Part shown: positions 26,201-30,839 of the stretch, piece by piece
Numbering within the stretch: position 1 is the first letter of the stretch
How the letters are laid out: every line of letters begins with the position of its first letter
Source: Nezara viridula
Lineage: Eukaryota > Arthropoda > Insecta > Hemiptera > Pentatomidae
Direction: 5' to 3'
NCBI GenBank assembly: GCA_928085145.1
Contig: OV725078.1
Location: forward strand, 186,563,675 to 186,627,674
Length of the DNA stretch: 64,000 bases
Notes under the pieces: generated by a model
The model's database searches: none
What the model saw: only the letters and a program-made list of their open reading frames with translations
What the model was told of the DNA's origin: nothing
Made by a program: the position numbers and the translations under genes

Positions 26201-28051
26201 TTTGTACATATGGTGTGAATGTCATCCTACCTCACTATAACCAATGTCGAACAGACAGATTGTTATAATACTCAATAAAGAAATTAAAAAAAAAAAAAAA
26301 AAAAAAAATTTCGCTCTAATTATTTTTTTACTGAGAAACAATACTGTCAAAAGTCAAGTGGAATAAGTGCTAAGTATGAATGATTTGAATATTTTAAATA
26401 GCAATAATTATAAAAATAATATCTTTATTTATTAACATATTAAAACAACACCCAATATGGATGTGATTCTCGACAGATTTTCACCAAAAATATTCATTTG
26501 ATGCATATAAGTGATAATACAAACATGTTTTAATTCAGGTAACTAAAAATTGCTTCATAGTAAACTAGACACAATTTCCTTCAAATAGAAATACAGTATG
26601 TCTTTGTTAAAACCATTTAAAGGGCACTTTGTAGCGACCAAACTACGCTAAGTTGCGTTTTTCATTAAATCATGGATAATTTGTGATCATCCTATAGATA
26701 CCCCACTTTTATAAAAATTTCCTTGTTTAATAAGCTTTAGTTGCATATCAATTTAGTTGAGGTTTGTTGTTGAATAGAGATTTATCCTCGGGTTATATTA
26801 AAAATTATGTGAATTTATATTCTGTCACCCCAGAGCACCTGTATTTTCAGAAAAAATAACAACCAAAAAACATTTAATTTCACTTAATTTATTTTTCTAA
26901 AGAGAAAATTATTCAATTGGTGTCAATCAATATTTACAATATTTTTAATAAAAAGTCATTATTATTTAGTTATTTATTTTTACAATTTTATTTTATTATT
27001 AGTTTTCAAAACTATTTACTTAGCACTTATTCCTCTTGCCTTTTGACAGTATTTTTTTGTCAGTAAAAAAATATTTAAAACAAAATTATTAATTTATATA
27101 TATATATTTTTATATAATACAACATTATAGCATATTACATTATATGTAACATATATATTAATATAATATTAATCAACTATAATAATTAATGTATTAATAA
27201 TTTCTTTGAAGTTATCCAGCGGGCGAGCAGAGCTGTCCATTCATACGACCACTTCCTTCAGCAAATGATTGGTCATTGGTGATATCTCTTTTTTGGAACT
27301 CTTAGCATACCTCCATACGTCAAATATACTTCCATTTCCTTTTAACAATTTTTCCGCCACCTACTTCAAACTACGGCATCTATATAACCTTAATCTATTT
27401 CTGTAATTAAAATTACTACTATCCATTATTAATTAATTAATTATTATTGTTTTCTAGTTGTGCATACGTTTCATACTAATGTGCATAAATTTAGTTCCAA
27501 GATAAAATTCTTTTTTTCTTCAATCATCCATTCATTACTTTTAATCTTAAAACTTCCTTCTTGTTTCCGTAAACATTTTGTACATAAATAACCGTAGTTT
27601 TCCTTTTGAACTGATCGAAAAAGTGAAACACAAACTTTGACTGTTGAGGTTAATTTTTTGCCTAATGAAAATTGACAAAATACAATTCCCATAAATCAAT
27701 CATTAAAAATATTTGTTTTTTCTTCCCTTATCGATTTCAGCATGAGCGTCAAAGTATAAAAAACATTGTTACACTTATTTAAGAAACGTTTACGTTCATG
27801 AATCATAAAAATTGAAAATACGATAGATTATTTGTATTTTACATTCATACAAAATAATAAATAGATAGGCCAAAATATACTTACAACACTTTTAGTGATG
27901 TTAAATTTTCAAGTCCTGACAGCACTCTTATATTATTGTTTTGTAAATATAGGTGTGTCAGATTTTTCAAACTCGCCAAGTTTTTAATATCTACAATTTT
28001 ATTATGCCTTAAATCGACAACTTCAATTTGGTTGCATGTGTCCAATGGTTC
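4521..28051 (-). CDS. Ppp1r42: Leucine-rich-repeat protein, PPP1R42 (LRRC67)-like; five exons, 5' end not found
   Basis: Exons 27885-28051, 20809-20944, 7856-8090, 4707-4826 and 4521-4618 join on the minus strand with phases 0-2, 2-0, 0-1, 1-1 and 1-stop. Every border has AG before and GT after the exon. The joined product is about 251 residues without its N-terminus. It contains SDS22-type repeats (LxxLxLxxNxI), for example LTHLYLQNNNI, IEVFEGLNN, LELKASDNKL and LEALDVSSNII, and ends in a basic tail (KKKWKPHKRH). The order of repeats, the non-repeat segment KGQRLGPN...GFDP and the closing LKKLNIKNNP match what I recall of vertebrate PPP1R42, a protein-phosphatase-1 regulatory LRR protein linked to centrosomes and testis. 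Symbol by resemblance only; other SDS22-like families are possible. The three larger introns (3.0, 12.7 and 6.9 kb) are filled with transposons. The missing first 50 or so residues should lie above 28.1 kb. Confidence 0.72.
4707..4826 (-). CDS. Ppp1r42: LRR gene exon D
   Basis: Acceptor AATTTTTCAG, 120 bp. The G carried over from exon C plus AG makes Glu, followed by YLNEVYINYQTRIYCDNMY. The donor chosen (GTAATT) lies before an in-frame stop and is the one whose phase fits exon E; an earlier GT (GTGATA) has the same phase and would give a shorter exon. Confidence 0.6.
5050..5200 (+). repeat. Degenerate tRNA-derived SINE, copy 1
   Basis: A box-B-like motif GGATTCGATCCCAC is followed by GGTTATTTTTCATTTCTCAG. 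The same order (GGTTCGATTCCACC, then GGTTAATGTTTATTTCTCGG) recurs at about 9330, so this is a dispersed family rather than a tRNA gene. Borders are approximate. It lies in the LRR gene intron between exons C and D. Confidence 0.55.
5259..6642. mobile_element. Non-autonomous hAT-type element, 1.38 kb, with 8-bp TSD
   Basis: The ends are inverted and similar: TAGGAATGGGTTGATAC on the left and, read inward from the right, TAGGGATGGATTAATTG. The 8-mer TATATTAC stands immediately outside both ends (5251-5258 and 6643-6650). An 8-bp duplication with a TAGGGATGG-type terminus is the hAT pattern. Near the ends and around 5760-6060 lie many GTATCTGATAC-like palindromes, of the kind hAT transposases bind as subterminal motifs (inference). 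I recognise no transposase. A second cluster of such motifs in the middle could mean a nested relative. Confidence 0.8.
6651..7855. other. AT-rich intron sequence without recognised features
   Basis: Part of the intron between LRR exons C and D. Only homopolymer runs and short low-complexity tracts were seen. Confidence 0.5.
7856..8090 (-). CDS. Ppp1r42: LRR gene exon C
   Basis: Acceptor TTATTTCAG, 235 bp, strong donor GTAAGTAT. It encodes LLELKASDNKLRTIRGL, LEALDVSSNIIKDL and LKKLNIKNNPIVKN, then the capping segment SKTVSACRKL. It starts in phase 0 and ends in phase 1. Confidence 0.82.
8100..9265. other. Intron sequence with coding-like but unassigned patches
   Basis: GC content rises in two patches. 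Around 8430-8600 the minus strand can be read as a helical-looking peptide with several stops. At 9063-9299 the minus strand holds a 78-codon frame (LVTKWPKGDEISALDYTLFY...). Both look like remnants of some transposon protein, but I could not name one. The rest is unremarkable. Confidence 0.3.
9270..9420 (+). repeat. Degenerate tRNA-derived SINE, copy 2
   Basis: GGGTTCGATTCCACCC (box-B-like) is followed by CGGTTAATGTTTATTTCTCG, homologous to the copy near 5.1 kb. An upstream GGCTTAGGCCTCACAG could be a decayed box A region. Borders are approximate. Confidence 0.55.
9860..9872 (+). repeat. Poly-G run
   Basis: Thirteen or so consecutive G in an AT-rich context, next to the repeat module starting about 9885. 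Possible G-quadruplex or slippage site. Confidence 0.7.
9885..10010 (-). repeat. Penelope-like repeat end with degenerate hammerhead-like core, copy 1
   Basis: Read on the minus strand: CTGGTGA, a helix GGCC...GGCC, GAAACGACGGC, an AT-rich spacer, then CCCC(T)AACAACTTCTC. The order CTGANGA-helix-GAAA is that of a hammerhead ribozyme core, here with G where the conserved A6 is expected. Similar modules stand near 34.6 and 45.3 kb, and related motifs at 10.68 and 43.68 kb. Hammerheads are known from Penelope-like elements and retrozymes; assignment here is inference. Confidence 0.45.
10129..10401 (-). mobile_element. hAT-type MITE, copy 1 (degenerate 8-bp TSD)
   Basis: The ends CACAGGTAGATC and (reverse) CACTAACGAATCCAGG match those of the better copy at 12115-12376. 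Inner landmarks GCTTCAGCCTGAAAGC and the AATTACTTTGGAAC region are also shared. Flanks ACGGCAAC and ATGGCAGC agree at 6 of 8 positions, consistent with an aged target duplication. No coding capacity. Confidence 0.65.
10402..10660. other. Short GC-rich island in intron
   Basis: Between 10469 and 10545 the sequence turns suddenly GC-rich (GGGACGTCCGTTGGGGGCGC). No ORF, tRNA fold or repeat partner was recognised. It could be a remnant of a transposon end. Confidence 0.3.
10665..10735 (-). repeat. Hammerhead-like/CGAAACGTTG motif, copy 2
   Basis: Minus strand: ATCTTGAAAATGGCTCGAG, then AGGGCGAAACGTTGAC. It is related to the motif at 43665-43720 (GAAGATGAGTC...GCTCGAAACGTTGAC). Probably a terminal sequence of the same group of retroelements; the core is degenerate. 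Confidence 0.4.
10750..12100. other. AT-rich intron sequence without recognised features
   Basis: No ORF beyond a short spurious one at 11025-11213, and no inverted repeat noticed. Part of the long intron between LRR exons B and C. Confidence 0.45.
12115..12376 (+). mobile_element. hAT-type MITE, copy 2, 262 bp with perfect 8-bp TSD
   Basis: The left end CACCAGCGGATCCAGG and the right end read inward, CACAGGCGCATCCATGG, form an imperfect inverted repeat. TAGTAAGG flanks both sides (12107-12114 and 12377-12384), a perfect 8-bp duplication as made by hAT transposases. GGCTTCAGCCCGAAAG lies near the right end. Other copies are at 10129-10401 and 53561-53690. Confidence 0.85.
12965..13478. mobile_element. 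Long palindromic MITE (about 0.5 kb)
   Basis: The two halves are inverted copies of each other almost throughout. The best stretch is about 68 bp at 13067-13134 against 13293-13360 (GGATATTTATGAGTTTTTAG on the right arm). Weaker matches run outward to CACTTTTTATGAAATTATTAAC near 12980 and its inverse near 13460. The whole could fold into one hairpin. Borders and target duplication could not be fixed. Confidence 0.7.
13547..13559 (+). repeat. Target-site duplication, left copy
   Basis: ATATTGTTACTAT, identical to 16017-16029. It marks the left edge of the inverted LINE. Confidence 0.8.
13560..14935 (-). pseudogene. APE-type endonuclease C-terminus plus RT N-terminal half (inverted piece)
   Basis: The long frame (13524-14993) includes host or filler bases at both ends; the element-derived part is about 13560-14935. 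In order it shows the endonuclease end (TSPDSQTRNQIDHVLI, CGSDHELVIAKL), a basic helical linker, then RT motifs: LPEEWKESILIPIHKKGPK, NNYRGISLLPVCYKIF, DYQCGFRRNRSTIDQIF and IDFKKAYDSIDRQKLYN. It stops before the YADD motif, which lies in the plus-strand piece. The endonuclease resembles proteins often labelled craniofacial development protein 2-like, found with RTE-like LINEs. The frame is undamaged, so the insertion is fairly young. Confidence 0.88.
14934..14978 (+). repeat. Junction filler: 15-bp direct repeat at the inversion point
   Basis: ATAATATTCTAATCG occurs at 14934-14948 and again at 14964-14978, where it belongs to the RT coding sequence (YNILIE). The first copy looks like extra templated sequence joined where the two cDNA strands met. 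Confidence 0.65.
14963..15994 (+). pseudogene. RT C-terminal half (upright piece of the same LINE)
   Basis: The frame starts inside RT with GIPKKLVNLVRMCLTET, then GLKQGDSLSPVLFNLALEHA, the catalytic box GYADDLVLLSED, INVDKTKYMV, FRYLGSTITRKNEI, the thumb-like LYGCETWPLTLRDEQRL and the basic end GKRPRGRPKRRWEDCIKADL. The stop is at 15992-15994 and the 3' UTR is very short. The frame is open throughout, but without the inverted half it cannot make a working enzyme. Confidence 0.88.
16017..16029 (+). repeat. Target-site duplication, right copy
   Basis: ATATTGTTACTAT, identical to 13547-13559. Confidence 0.8.
16029..16085 (+). repeat. CAAGACC-type repeat end, copy 1
   Basis: TTGTTGCCCAAAACCGTC is followed by GGTCTTGCAAGACTGCC and TTGCAAGACCAAGGCTGG. 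It belongs to a family also seen at about 17.0, 19.8 and 53.7 kb that begins (A)GTGTTGCCCAAA. A poly-A run follows. Confidence 0.6.
16285..16960 (+). pseudogene. 3' end of a CR1/L2-like LINE (C-terminal RT codons plus 3' UTR)
   Basis: Around 16300-16520 the plus strand can be read as LLQFKSSVHS..SKRSRPSDLYI.SHRFASFQSS, homologous to the end of the relic at 40.4-41.4 kb (LLQFKSSVRS, SSDLYIRAHRTAAF). The UTR runs to AAAGGGACAGTGTCCTAGAA, where the other copy has AAAGAGACTTGTCCCAAAAT. Several frame breaks. The clade label is tentative. Confidence 0.6.
16970..17070 (+). repeat. CAAGACC-type repeat end, copy 2
   Basis: AATAGGCTAATAGGTAACTG, then GTTGCGAGACTC and repeated AAGACCAAGACC. It is the inverted counterpart of 19770-19870. 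In both places it directly continues the CR1-like 3' UTR. Confidence 0.65.
17242..17279 (+). repeat. (TC)n(CA)n microsatellite
   Basis: A compound run of CT then CA dinucleotides. Confidence 0.95.
17395..17690 (+). repeat. Dispersed repeat, copy shared with 42845-43115
   Basis: Shared landmarks include ATAGCTGGAAAATT, CATATTTATTTACCTGAA, GGTAGAG and AAAAGGATACCTGG. No coding capacity and no clear termini. Type unknown. Confidence 0.55.
17700..18090. other. AT-rich stretch with ATAAATATA-type low-complexity repeats
   Basis: Short frames on both strands around 17730-17993 are products of AAATATAAATA-like repeats. A similar patch recurs at 20010-20060. Nothing coding is supported. Confidence 0.5.
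18190..18615 (+). pseudogene. LINE reverse-transcriptase relic
   Basis: The plus strand reads, with a few breaks, LLFTLVLDNAIKTAKQN, FAYADDLEAMDEA (catalytic box), INVEKTKTMRIGRKQG and KKIKYLGGHINEHGWIDGEI. This is the middle to late part of a LINE RT. Stops and frameshifts make it inactive. No tail or target duplication was found. It differs from the LINE at 13.6-16 kb. Confidence 0.75.
19000..19765. other. AT-rich intron sequence without recognised features
   Basis: No ORFs or repeat ends seen. Confidence 0.45.
19770..19985 (-). repeat. CAAGACC-type end plus CR1-like 3' UTR, inverted copy of 16845-17060
   Basis: Read on the minus strand it matches the 16.85-17.06 kb stretch base for base over long runs, for example TAAAGGGACAGTGTCC, TAATAGGCTAATAGGTAACTG and GTTGCGAGACTCTTG. 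It ends TTTGGGCAACACT, which supplies the true terminus missing from the other copy. Confidence 0.75.
20269..20645. mobile_element. Palindromic MITE, 377 bp
   Basis: Termini AAGATGGGGTAACTTTGGGA and, inverted, AAGATGGTGTAACTTTGGGA. The arms continue inward (GTAAAATATAGTTTGTGGTG against TAAAATTTAGTTTATGGTGA). No ORF. The flanking duplication is not clear; TA is possible. Confidence 0.75.
20809..20944 (-). CDS. Ppp1r42: LRR gene exon B
   Basis: Acceptor GTTTCTTAG, 136 bp, and a weak donor GTTTTATA. The first base completes the leucine codon begun in exon A. It encodes FLDFNTIEVFEGLNN, LEKLSIKGQRLG and GFDPLCMKKLK. The QRL...FDP pattern is the main link to PPP1R42. Confidence 0.75.
20960..21672. 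other. Intron sequence left of the Jockey insertion
   Basis: AT-rich. The stretch 21150-21560 is slightly less so and may be an old repeat, but nothing was recognised. Confidence 0.4.
21673..21685 (+). repeat. Jockey target-site duplication, left copy
   Basis: AATTTCGCTCTAA, identical to 26307-26319. Confidence 0.9.
21923..23227 (+). CDS. Jockey ORF1: gag-like nucleic-acid-binding protein
   Basis: The frame is open from 21779, but the first 48 codons are translated UTR homopolymers (poly-K, poly-F). The start is more likely ATG at 21923 (MRYDQQ) or 21944 (MASKVPKRS). From 21923 the protein has 434 residues. In order: a basic N-terminus, a Pro/Glu-rich stretch, a conserved core (PPPIFVKNIKNFQMFC, FHTYQLRQERALRVVIRNLH, PLPLFFVDLEPS) typical of the domain preceding zinc knuckles in Jockey gags, then three knuckles (CHNCQTYGHTKTYC, CVKCGEQHKSVEC, CALCLEGHPANYKGC), and a Gln/Pro-rich tail. 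Such proteins coat element RNA to form the retrotransposition particle. The stop abuts the ORF2 start. No damage seen. Confidence 0.93.
   Translation: MRYDQQVMASKVPKRSRSDGVSSPAKQRTRRCLREIPPVTKMNTSEPEPQPQPGTSAQETIEESPFFTPNPYQVLQNDKEVMESAAIPREPKPPPIFVKNIKNFQMFCTQLNKICSGSYSCLNRTNDTKITPDSAEAYRKIVKYLSETNANFHTYQLRQERALRVVIRNLHSSTPTEVIKEELTTLGFNVRQVTNVLKEDREQPGLRNRIPLPLFFVDLEPSPGIEKIYDITRIYYTMVKVEKPYPKRDIVQCHNCQTYGHTKTYCHHLPRCVKCGEQHKSVECTKPIQDPAVCALCLEGHPANYKGCQIYKNLKTRHQKNRIQDEALRTRREREPSRIVNNDVSFSQLLRGKTLTDKCQALPQQQPQTQPQNPLHPNIPNHQQQIPHIPPPSNATDLTSLLASFLTDFKSLVTPLISLLTNLVSHLIPPLKNP
23228..25915 (+). CDS. Jockey ORF2: APE endonuclease and reverse transcriptase
   Basis: 895 residues. The ATG follows the ORF1 stop directly (TAAATG), so translation probably reinitiates after ORF1 (inference). 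Endonuclease at about residues 8-225: LLWNANGVRNH, ITETRLT, GADLNAKHQQWGSRTTNSRG and SSDHSPLIL, with the catalytic Asn, Glu, Asp and His seen. Reverse transcriptase at about 480-740: LLWKHSTIILFPKPGKP, SYRPISLLPILSKIFE, HQFGFRSQHSTVQQ, FLDIAQAFDRVWH, GVPQGSVLGPVLYILF and the catalytic FADDTAIL, then VRYLGFHLDRRLTW. The C-terminal part has no RNase H and no zinc motif that I can see. This enzyme nicks target DNA and copies the element RNA in place. No stops or frameshifts. Confidence 0.95.
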   Translation: MTHIPKPISILLWNANGVRNHTDELSTLLLDKNIDVALITETRLTTKQHFNIPQYLTYRTDHPDGKAHAGTAVIVHQSLSHHLLPLPIHDFLQSTAIVIKTFSFPVTLASAYCPPNRSISNAQFSSLLDSLGHHFILGADLNAKHQQWGSRTTNSRGRTLLSALNSQRFHLLSPNSPTYWPTDPNRNPDLLDFFIHSGLSPLNCSITRLNELSSDHSPLILNVSLEPVPKPSPPSFIRGPVNWDLFRQIISDNIDLNISLKTPDDLDSAVNSFTTTIQQAAWTASFPKDSSRIPIKTILPQHLLNLIRTKRRARLLWQRSRHPTDRCSYNYYCKQLKLELATFRSQSFNSYLSSLSSRDNSLWKTTTKILNPHRISHPLRRGDGSWAASDEDKAEEFAIHLSNTFISHPESHPAHTVTVEELLTSPIPLSLPPKAIHPSEVKFQLKKLILRKAPGHDLLTPQILRQLPSKAVIFLTYIYNCILRTTHFPLLWKHSTIILFPKPGKPLNSSTSYRPISLLPILSKIFEKILLKRILPIIESQNIPSHQFGFRSQHSTVQQGLRVVDHISSALENKEYCSGAFLDIAQAFDRVWHSGLLSKLKIHLPQSLYLVLRSYLSDRSFRVRCGTEFSNIYSVKAGVPQGSVLGPVLYILFTADIPVHPDTFLATFADDTAILSSNSDPEIASLNLQSHLTLIEHWCNNWRIKVNESKCQHITFTLRRNSCPPVLFNSIQLPYSDTVRYLGFHLDRRLTWNPHTRLKRQELNRRYGQLYRLLSRKSKLSIENKLLIYKTILKPIWTYGLELWGSAKFSNIKRIQSFQSKVLRTIVDAPFYVSNKPLHHDLNIPFVLDLIPEKFSKFHQNLTYHPNPLAQSLSSISHPYNPPRRLKRQWPRDLL
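25916..26273 (+). other. Jockey 3' UTR
   Basis: It begins with TTGGAGTTCTGGCAATGGCC, which is conserved in the copies at 52.9 kb and, inverted, 54.85 kb. A T-rich part follows, then CCAATGTCGAACAGACAG before the polyadenylation signal. Confidence 0.85.
26274..26279 (+). terminator. Jockey polyadenylation signal AATAAA
   Basis: CTCAATAAAGAAATT followed directly by the A tract from 26286 to 26308. Confidence 0.85.
26307..26319 (+). repeat. Jockey target-site duplication, right copy
   Basis: AATTTCGCTCTAA, identical to 21673-21685. Confidence 0.9.
26322..27072. mobile_element. MITE-like element with about 50-bp terminal inverted repeats
   Basis: Left end TTTTTTTACTGAGAAACAAT, continuing with ACTGTCAAAAGTCAAG and GGAATAAGTGCTAAG; the inverse stands at 27018-27072. 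The interior at 26575-26840 (AAAACCATTTAAAGGGCACT) is shared with 40140-40345. No coding capacity. A TA-type target is possible. Confidence 0.65.
27090..27880. other. Intron sequence without recognised features
   Basis: AT-rich with TA-rich low complexity around 27090-27180. A 73-codon minus frame at 27471-27692 (VKVCVSLFRSVQKENYGYLC...) has a fairly coding-like composition, but I could assign it to nothing. Confidence 0.4.
27885..28051 (-). CDS. Ppp1r42: LRR gene exon A (first exon found)
   Basis: Acceptor TATTTTCAG precedes GAACCATT. The exon is 167 bp and ends at a strong donor GTAAGTAT. It encodes two repeats, VVDLRHNKIVDIKNL and LTHLYLQNNNIRVLSGL. It starts in phase 0 and ends in phase 2, which fits exon B. 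Confidence 0.8.
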
Positions 28052-28061
28052 CTGAAAATAT

Positions 28062-29520
28062 TATTACACACTACCTAAATGTTAAAGTTTTATTAAAGAG
28101 GTTCTTGTAAAAATAGTATTTGCTAGGTGTAAGAGATTACTTGAAGTTTCAGCTAAAATTTTTAGTATTTAATATGTGCTTATTCATTCGTTAATAAATA
28201 CAGTTTTGTACAACAAGATATAATGTGTACTTTCTATAGTAATTATATAACAGGTCGAAAACAAACATAGGTCTGTGTCTTCACAGTTCCGATACTCAAT
28301 TAAATAAGTAATCCGAAACAAAATAATATAATTGCTCACAAAGTCAATAAAACTAATAACTCATAATATGAAATAACGAATGTAATAAATATTTTAAAGT
28401 AATATAAATCATATTAATACAATATATGCTAAGCAGTTTCGCCACAATCCAAATAACTATAATAATAAAAAAAATTACTTAATCTTGATTATTTGATTTT
28501 TATTTTTAGCACAATCGAGTTCATTTAATTTAATTATTCCATCATAAATTTCCTTACCCATTCCTTAACATATCCCAGCCACAATATATTTCCCAAAATA
28601 ATTTTTGGAAAATATATGACTTTTTATTTCAAGTCATAAAGACCAAGCTGTAAAATTTCACGGCTCATTTAAAATAAATTGAAGCAGACTTTTAATTAAC
28701 GAAAAGATAAATGACTTTAAAAATACATTTCGTTCGTATAACTTAAAGGAATGGATCTTGGAATATTTGAGTTTAATTTTTTAATTTTATTAATTAGATA
28801 CGAAAGAATATTTATGATGGAATCTATTTTAATAGACAAAGAAATATTTATTATAACATATTCGATCTAGAACAGTATCTGTTTTAGTGGCGCTTAGTTC
28901 GTTTTATCACTTTCGAAGATAAAGGAATGGAATGTTATATTATTTTTCTCTTGATCCTATGCCGGTTATTTTAAGAAGTTAAACTAAATAAGATTTATCA
29001 CTAGCGAATGTATTGATAAAATAACAAATATAATACATTTTTCGTATTACGATTATTACTTTCTTCTTGGTAAGGATATTAAGGATAACGATTGCTGCAG
29101 AATTAAGAACAATCAAATGAGAAAGGACCAGAGAAGATGACCAACTTTCAGCTAGCAGTTGAGCGGAAAAGAAATTAGTAAAACATTTTGTAAGAAATAA
29201 ACAACATATAGTTTTCTGACTGACCACTCAAATAATGGTTCATCAAAAATTTAAACGCTAGGAAAACCATCCATTTTATGTCAGGAAACTTTAGGAACAT
29301 TACATGGTTCAGAACGCAAAGGAATTATCTTAAATCTCAAAGAGGTAATCCTAGGGACAGTTTACAAGTAGATCCCCTCACACTGCGGTCTATGCAGGAA
29401 TGAAAAAGCATACCAACTAGGGAAATATGTCAATGATAAAAAGAGAAGTGAAGAGAAACATTAGGATCAGCTGAACACCTCGGGGAGCGGAAATAGCTGA
29501 GAAAAACTGTTTATATAATG
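28062..29520. other. AT-rich sequence upstream of LRR exon A
   Basis: This should be intron or promoter of the LRR gene. No further LRR codons were found here. An 82-codon minus frame at 28979-29227 is hydrophobic and not convincing. Confidence 0.45.
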
Positions 29521-29529
29521 GCACCAGCC

Positions 29530-29672
29530 AAATAGTTCATTTACCGACTGTTTTCTCCATCTCTGCCTTTCTTGGGATATGTCTTTCCAGTTCCATCAAC
29601 ATGTAGCTATTGCATTTTTGTTGATTCTATCTATCCATCTGGTTTTTGGCTTTCCACGCGGTCTCTTACGTA
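29530..29672 (-). pseudogene. C-terminal end of a LINE reverse transcriptase (relic)
   Basis: The minus strand reads RPRGKPKTRWIDRINKNAIA, a stop, then NWKDISQERQRWRKQ. A PRGRPKxRWxD block with xDRxRWR is the usual end of RTE-like and related LINE proteins. Only about 45 codons remain. Confidence 0.65.
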
Positions 29673-29689
29673 CCAATGAGGCATTTATT

Positions 29690-30670
29690 ACGAAACCTCA
29701 TACCTCATTTGTTAAGGAGTATTAAAGGTTTTACATTTGGTTAGAAATTCACGATTGTTTTATAGACCTTTCCGAACGAATAAAACGCTAATTCTAACGG
29801 AATCAATTGTATAGACATATCTAAAAAGAGGAAGTTACGAACGTGACATCATCAATTTAAATGAAACTATTTTTTTGGTGATACTAGGCCGAAATATATT
29901 AAATACGGATCCAAAATATTTTATATAATTTCAACATGTTTTTCTAAAATTGTTTTATGGCTTCACTCTGCATGGTATTATAGGTAAAAATATACAAATA
30001 AATTGGTTTTTTGTGCTAAATAAGAAAAAAATATATAAAATGGATTAAAAAGCATAGGAAATCGGGAAAGAAATAAAAGAGGATCCTTGTGAAGTACGGC
30101 GAGTACATTTTTGTCAGAGAAAAGTCAGGTTCGTTTCCGCCGTCCTTTAAAACTCTTGAATACATATTTTTATTAAGATGAAATAAGTTTTGGACTGGAA
30201 GTTCGGAATATAGTTGATTATTGTCTATTAACGGAACATATTTTGATCAATTTAAATGTTAAAATGTTATATTTTTTCGTTCAGTACTTCATTAAATGTC
30301 GTTAATACCAAGAGTTTTTAAATTTAGTAATCATATCATCTCTTATTCAGAATATCTTGTTATTCGGAACAGCCGTGCCTACACTATTCAGGATAAAGGG
30401 GGTTCCCAATTGACGTTATTGTAATGTAATTAGGGCCGTGGGCAGGGGCAAGAGGGACGGATTTGCCGAGTGTAGTGGCCGAGGATGAACAACCAATCAG
30501 AGAAAAAGATATAAAGAATGTACCGTCCGTTTATTTCAAAAAACATTATGTGACAGTTCACAACTTGAAATAATTAAGAAATTTGATGAATTTTCCCTTA
30601 GTGAAATCAGAACTTTGTGCACTAAATGTAATTATATATGATAAATAAAATGATTTGTGTCATTTTCATG
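29690..30670. other. No recognised features
   Basis: Mostly AT-rich. A GC-richer patch at 30370-30540 (GTGGGCAGGGGCAAGAGGG) has no ORF or known repeat. Confidence 0.4.
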
Positions 30671-30677
30671 CATTTAT

Positions 30678-30825
30678 GGTGTTTCAGGATTAAGTGGAAT
30701 AATTCATAACACCGAAAATCTTTAGGTATGAATATCTCCTAAATAAAGTATTTGCGGACATTTTTTTTCTTGTTTTGAGATCCTTAGTTCATTTTTGCAG
30801 TTTGGCCACTTAACCCTGAAACACC
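30678..30825. mobile_element. Small MITE with 20-bp inverted ends
   Basis: GGTGTTTCAGGATTAAGTGG at the left and its inverse (one mismatch) at 30806-30825. Total about 150 bases, no ORF. Confidence 0.6.
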
Positions 30826-30839
30826 CTCTATACAAATAA

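Larger units (their letters stand above)
21686..26308 (+). mobile_element. Full-length Jockey-clade LINE (about 4.6 kb) with intact ORFs
   Basis: It is bounded by the 13-base duplication AATTTCGCTCTAA. It starts GGAAGGCAGTGGATCAGC, carries a 5' UTR of about 240 bases with a long A/T tract at 21851-21900, two complete ORFs, a 3' UTR, an AATAAA signal and a poly(A) of about 23 bases. Open frames and a clean duplication suggest a recent insertion. It sits in the intron between LRR exons A and B, antisense to that gene. Relatives in the window: 52160-53309 (+), 54222-55812 (-), the 41.7-kb tail and a diverged copy at 45.6-48.2 kb. Confidence 0.95.

Noticed and set aside
30500..30530. CCAATCA and TATAAAG as a plus-strand promoter
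   Set aside because: No gene follows on the plus strand for several kb; chance matches in AT-rich DNA.
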